This document shows positions 5,919-6,880 of a stretch of DNA of 6,880 nt, piece by piece. The notes under the pieces were generated by a model. It did not search any database and was not told the origin of the DNA. It saw only the letters and a program-made list of their open reading frames with translations. Location of the stretch: assembly GCA_947483345.1 (NCBI GenBank), contig CANKNL010000163.1, positions 1 to 6,880 on the forward strand, in the 5' to 3' direction. The position numbers and the translations under genes were made by a program. The DNA comes from Chitinophagaceae bacterium. Lineage in GTDB: Bacteria; Bacteroidota; Bacteroidia; Chitinophagales; Chitinophagaceae. How positions within the stretch are numbered: the stretch's first letter is position 1; the number at the start of each line of letters is the position of its first letter.

Positions 5919-6880
5919 ATGCCTTCAACAAAATCATATGCCGCACAGAACGCAACCACTCCGCTTGCCCCCTGGACAATAAACAGAAGAGACCCCAAAC
6001 CACATGATGTACAAATCGACATTAAATATTGTGGTGTTTGCCATAGTGATCTGCACTTTGCCCGTAATGATTGGGGTATGTCGGTTTATCCCGTTGTACC
6101 CGGTCACGAAATTGTGGGCGTTGTAACAGCTGTAGGCGATCTGGTGAAAAAATTCAAAGTAGGCGATCTGGCCGGTATTGGTTGCCTGGTAGACAGCTGC
6201 AGGGAATGTGATAACTGCAAAGATGGTCTGGAACAGCATTGCAGCGGAACCGGCGGTGTTTTTACCTACAATGGCATGGAACGCGACGGTAGCGGCTTAA
6301 CCTATGGCGGCTACAGTAAAAATATATTGGCTCACGAAGATTTTGTTTTACATATTTCTGATAAGCAACCTTTAGAAGCTGTGGCTCCATTGCTTTGTGC
6401 AGGCATAACCACGTACTCACCTTTGCGCCACTGGAAAGTAGGTAAGGGGCAAAAAGTAGGCATATTAGGTTTGGGAGGCTTGGGCCATATGGGTGTTAAA
6501 CTGGCGGTATCGATGGGTGCCGAAGTAACCATGTTGAGTCATACAGCTGCCAAAGAAACGGATGCCAAAAAACTGGGGGCGCACAAATTTGTTTTAACCA
6601 GCGATGCCGAACAGACAAAAGCAGTAACCAATTACTTTGATTTTATTTTAGATACCGTTTCGGCCCAGCATGATTATAATTTTTATTTGAATATGCTAAA
6701 AACCAATGGTACGATGGTATGTGTAGGGGTGCCACCGCCAGCCGAGCCCATTGTGCCCTTTAACCTGATTTTTCAAAGAAGAAGTATTGCGGGCTCGTTA
6801 ATTGGCGGACTCCCCGAAACACAGGAAATGCTTGACTACTGTGCCGAACATAATATTGTTAGCGAGGTGGAAGTCATTGC
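5919..6880 (+). CDS. Zinc-dependent NAD(P)-dependent alcohol dehydrogenase (YahK/CAD-like), C-terminus cut by window edge
   Basis: This is a medium-chain dehydrogenase that interconverts aldehydes and alcohols, probably a broad-range NADPH-dependent aldehyde reductase in the cytoplasm. The first 320 residues are present; relatives have about 350, so some 30 are missing. The catalytic zinc ligands are C41 in CGVCHSD, H63 with E64 in PGHE, and C160 in LLCAG. The structural zinc site has C94, C97, C100 and C108. The Rossmann fold has GLGGLG at 184-189, and the LSHT segment near 206-209 puts a serine where NADP-preferring members bind the phosphate. The order and spacing of motifs match YahK and cinnamyl alcohol dehydrogenase proteins. 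The ATG at 5919 leaves a normal N-terminus and is preceded by an AT-rich leader. The true substrate cannot be read from the sequence, and no neighbouring gene hints at a pathway. Confidence 0.95.
   Translation, partial: MPSTKSYAAQNATTPLAPWTINRRDPKPHDVQIDIKYCGVCHSDLHFARNDWGMSVYPVVPGHEIVGVVTAVGDLVKKFKVGDLAGIGCLVDSCRECDNCKDGLEQHCSGTGGVFTYNGMERDGSGLTYGGYSKNILAHEDFVLHISDKQPLEAVAPLLCAGITTYSPLRHWKVGKGQKVGILGLGGLGHMGVKLAVSMGAEVTMLSHTAAKETDAKKLGAHKFVLTSDAEQTKAVTNYFDFILDTVSAQHDYNFYLNMLKTNGTMVCVGVPPPAEPIVPFNLIFQRRSIAGSLIGGLPETQEMLDYCAEHNIVSEVEVI

Noticed and set aside
5934..6532. Two minus-strand frames inside the alcohol dehydrogenase
   Set aside because: Antisense to a gene with complete catalytic and structural zinc motifs.

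Overview
The window looks like a piece of a Bacteroidota chromosome, most likely from the Sphingobacteriaceae (Pedobacter/Mucilaginibacter-like). The evidence is the moderately low GC content, AT-rich leaders without a Shine-Dalgarno sequence, two TAnnTTTG-type -7 promoter boxes, and a very large fused ResB-CcsA protein of the kind found in this phylum. The genus is an inference.

Layout. (1) Positions 1-2528, minus strand: one long open frame, cut by the left edge, encoding the first 842 residues of a fused ResB/CcsA (CcsBA) haem-delivery protein for c-type cytochromes. (2) Positions 2529-2735: a divergent intergenic region with a 14-bp perfect palindrome and a candidate -7 box for the minus-strand gene. 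(3) Positions 2736-3116, plus strand: a small lipoprotein that resembles NrfJ, the lipoprotein encoded beside the CcsBA homologue NrfI in Wolinella nitrite-reductase operons. (4) About 3098-5720: a complete IS21-family insertion sequence with istA (DDE transposase) and istB (AAA+ helper ATPase). It is bounded by imperfect inverted repeats and by tandem 24-bp repeat units built around GCCCCC. Its left end overlaps the last codons of the lipoprotein gene and appears to supply that gene's stop codon. (5) Positions 5721-5918: an AT-rich spacer with several inverted repeats, including a 12-bp palindrome touching a TAnnTTTG box just before the next gene. (6) Positions 5919-6880, plus strand: a zinc-dependent, probably NADP(H)-using alcohol dehydrogenase of the YahK/cinnamyl-alcohol-dehydrogenase group, cut by the right edge.

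How they fit together. CcsBA and the NrfJ-like lipoprotein are plausibly a functional pair in cytochrome c maturation or respiratory nitrite reduction, transcribed divergently from a shared control region. The IS21 element is a later arrival that separates this pair from the alcohol dehydrogenase, which shows no functional link to them. I see no RNA gene, no CRISPR array and no convincing new multi-gene system. The most useful points are the IS end structure, its effect on the lipoprotein gene, and the palindromes in the two intergenic regions.
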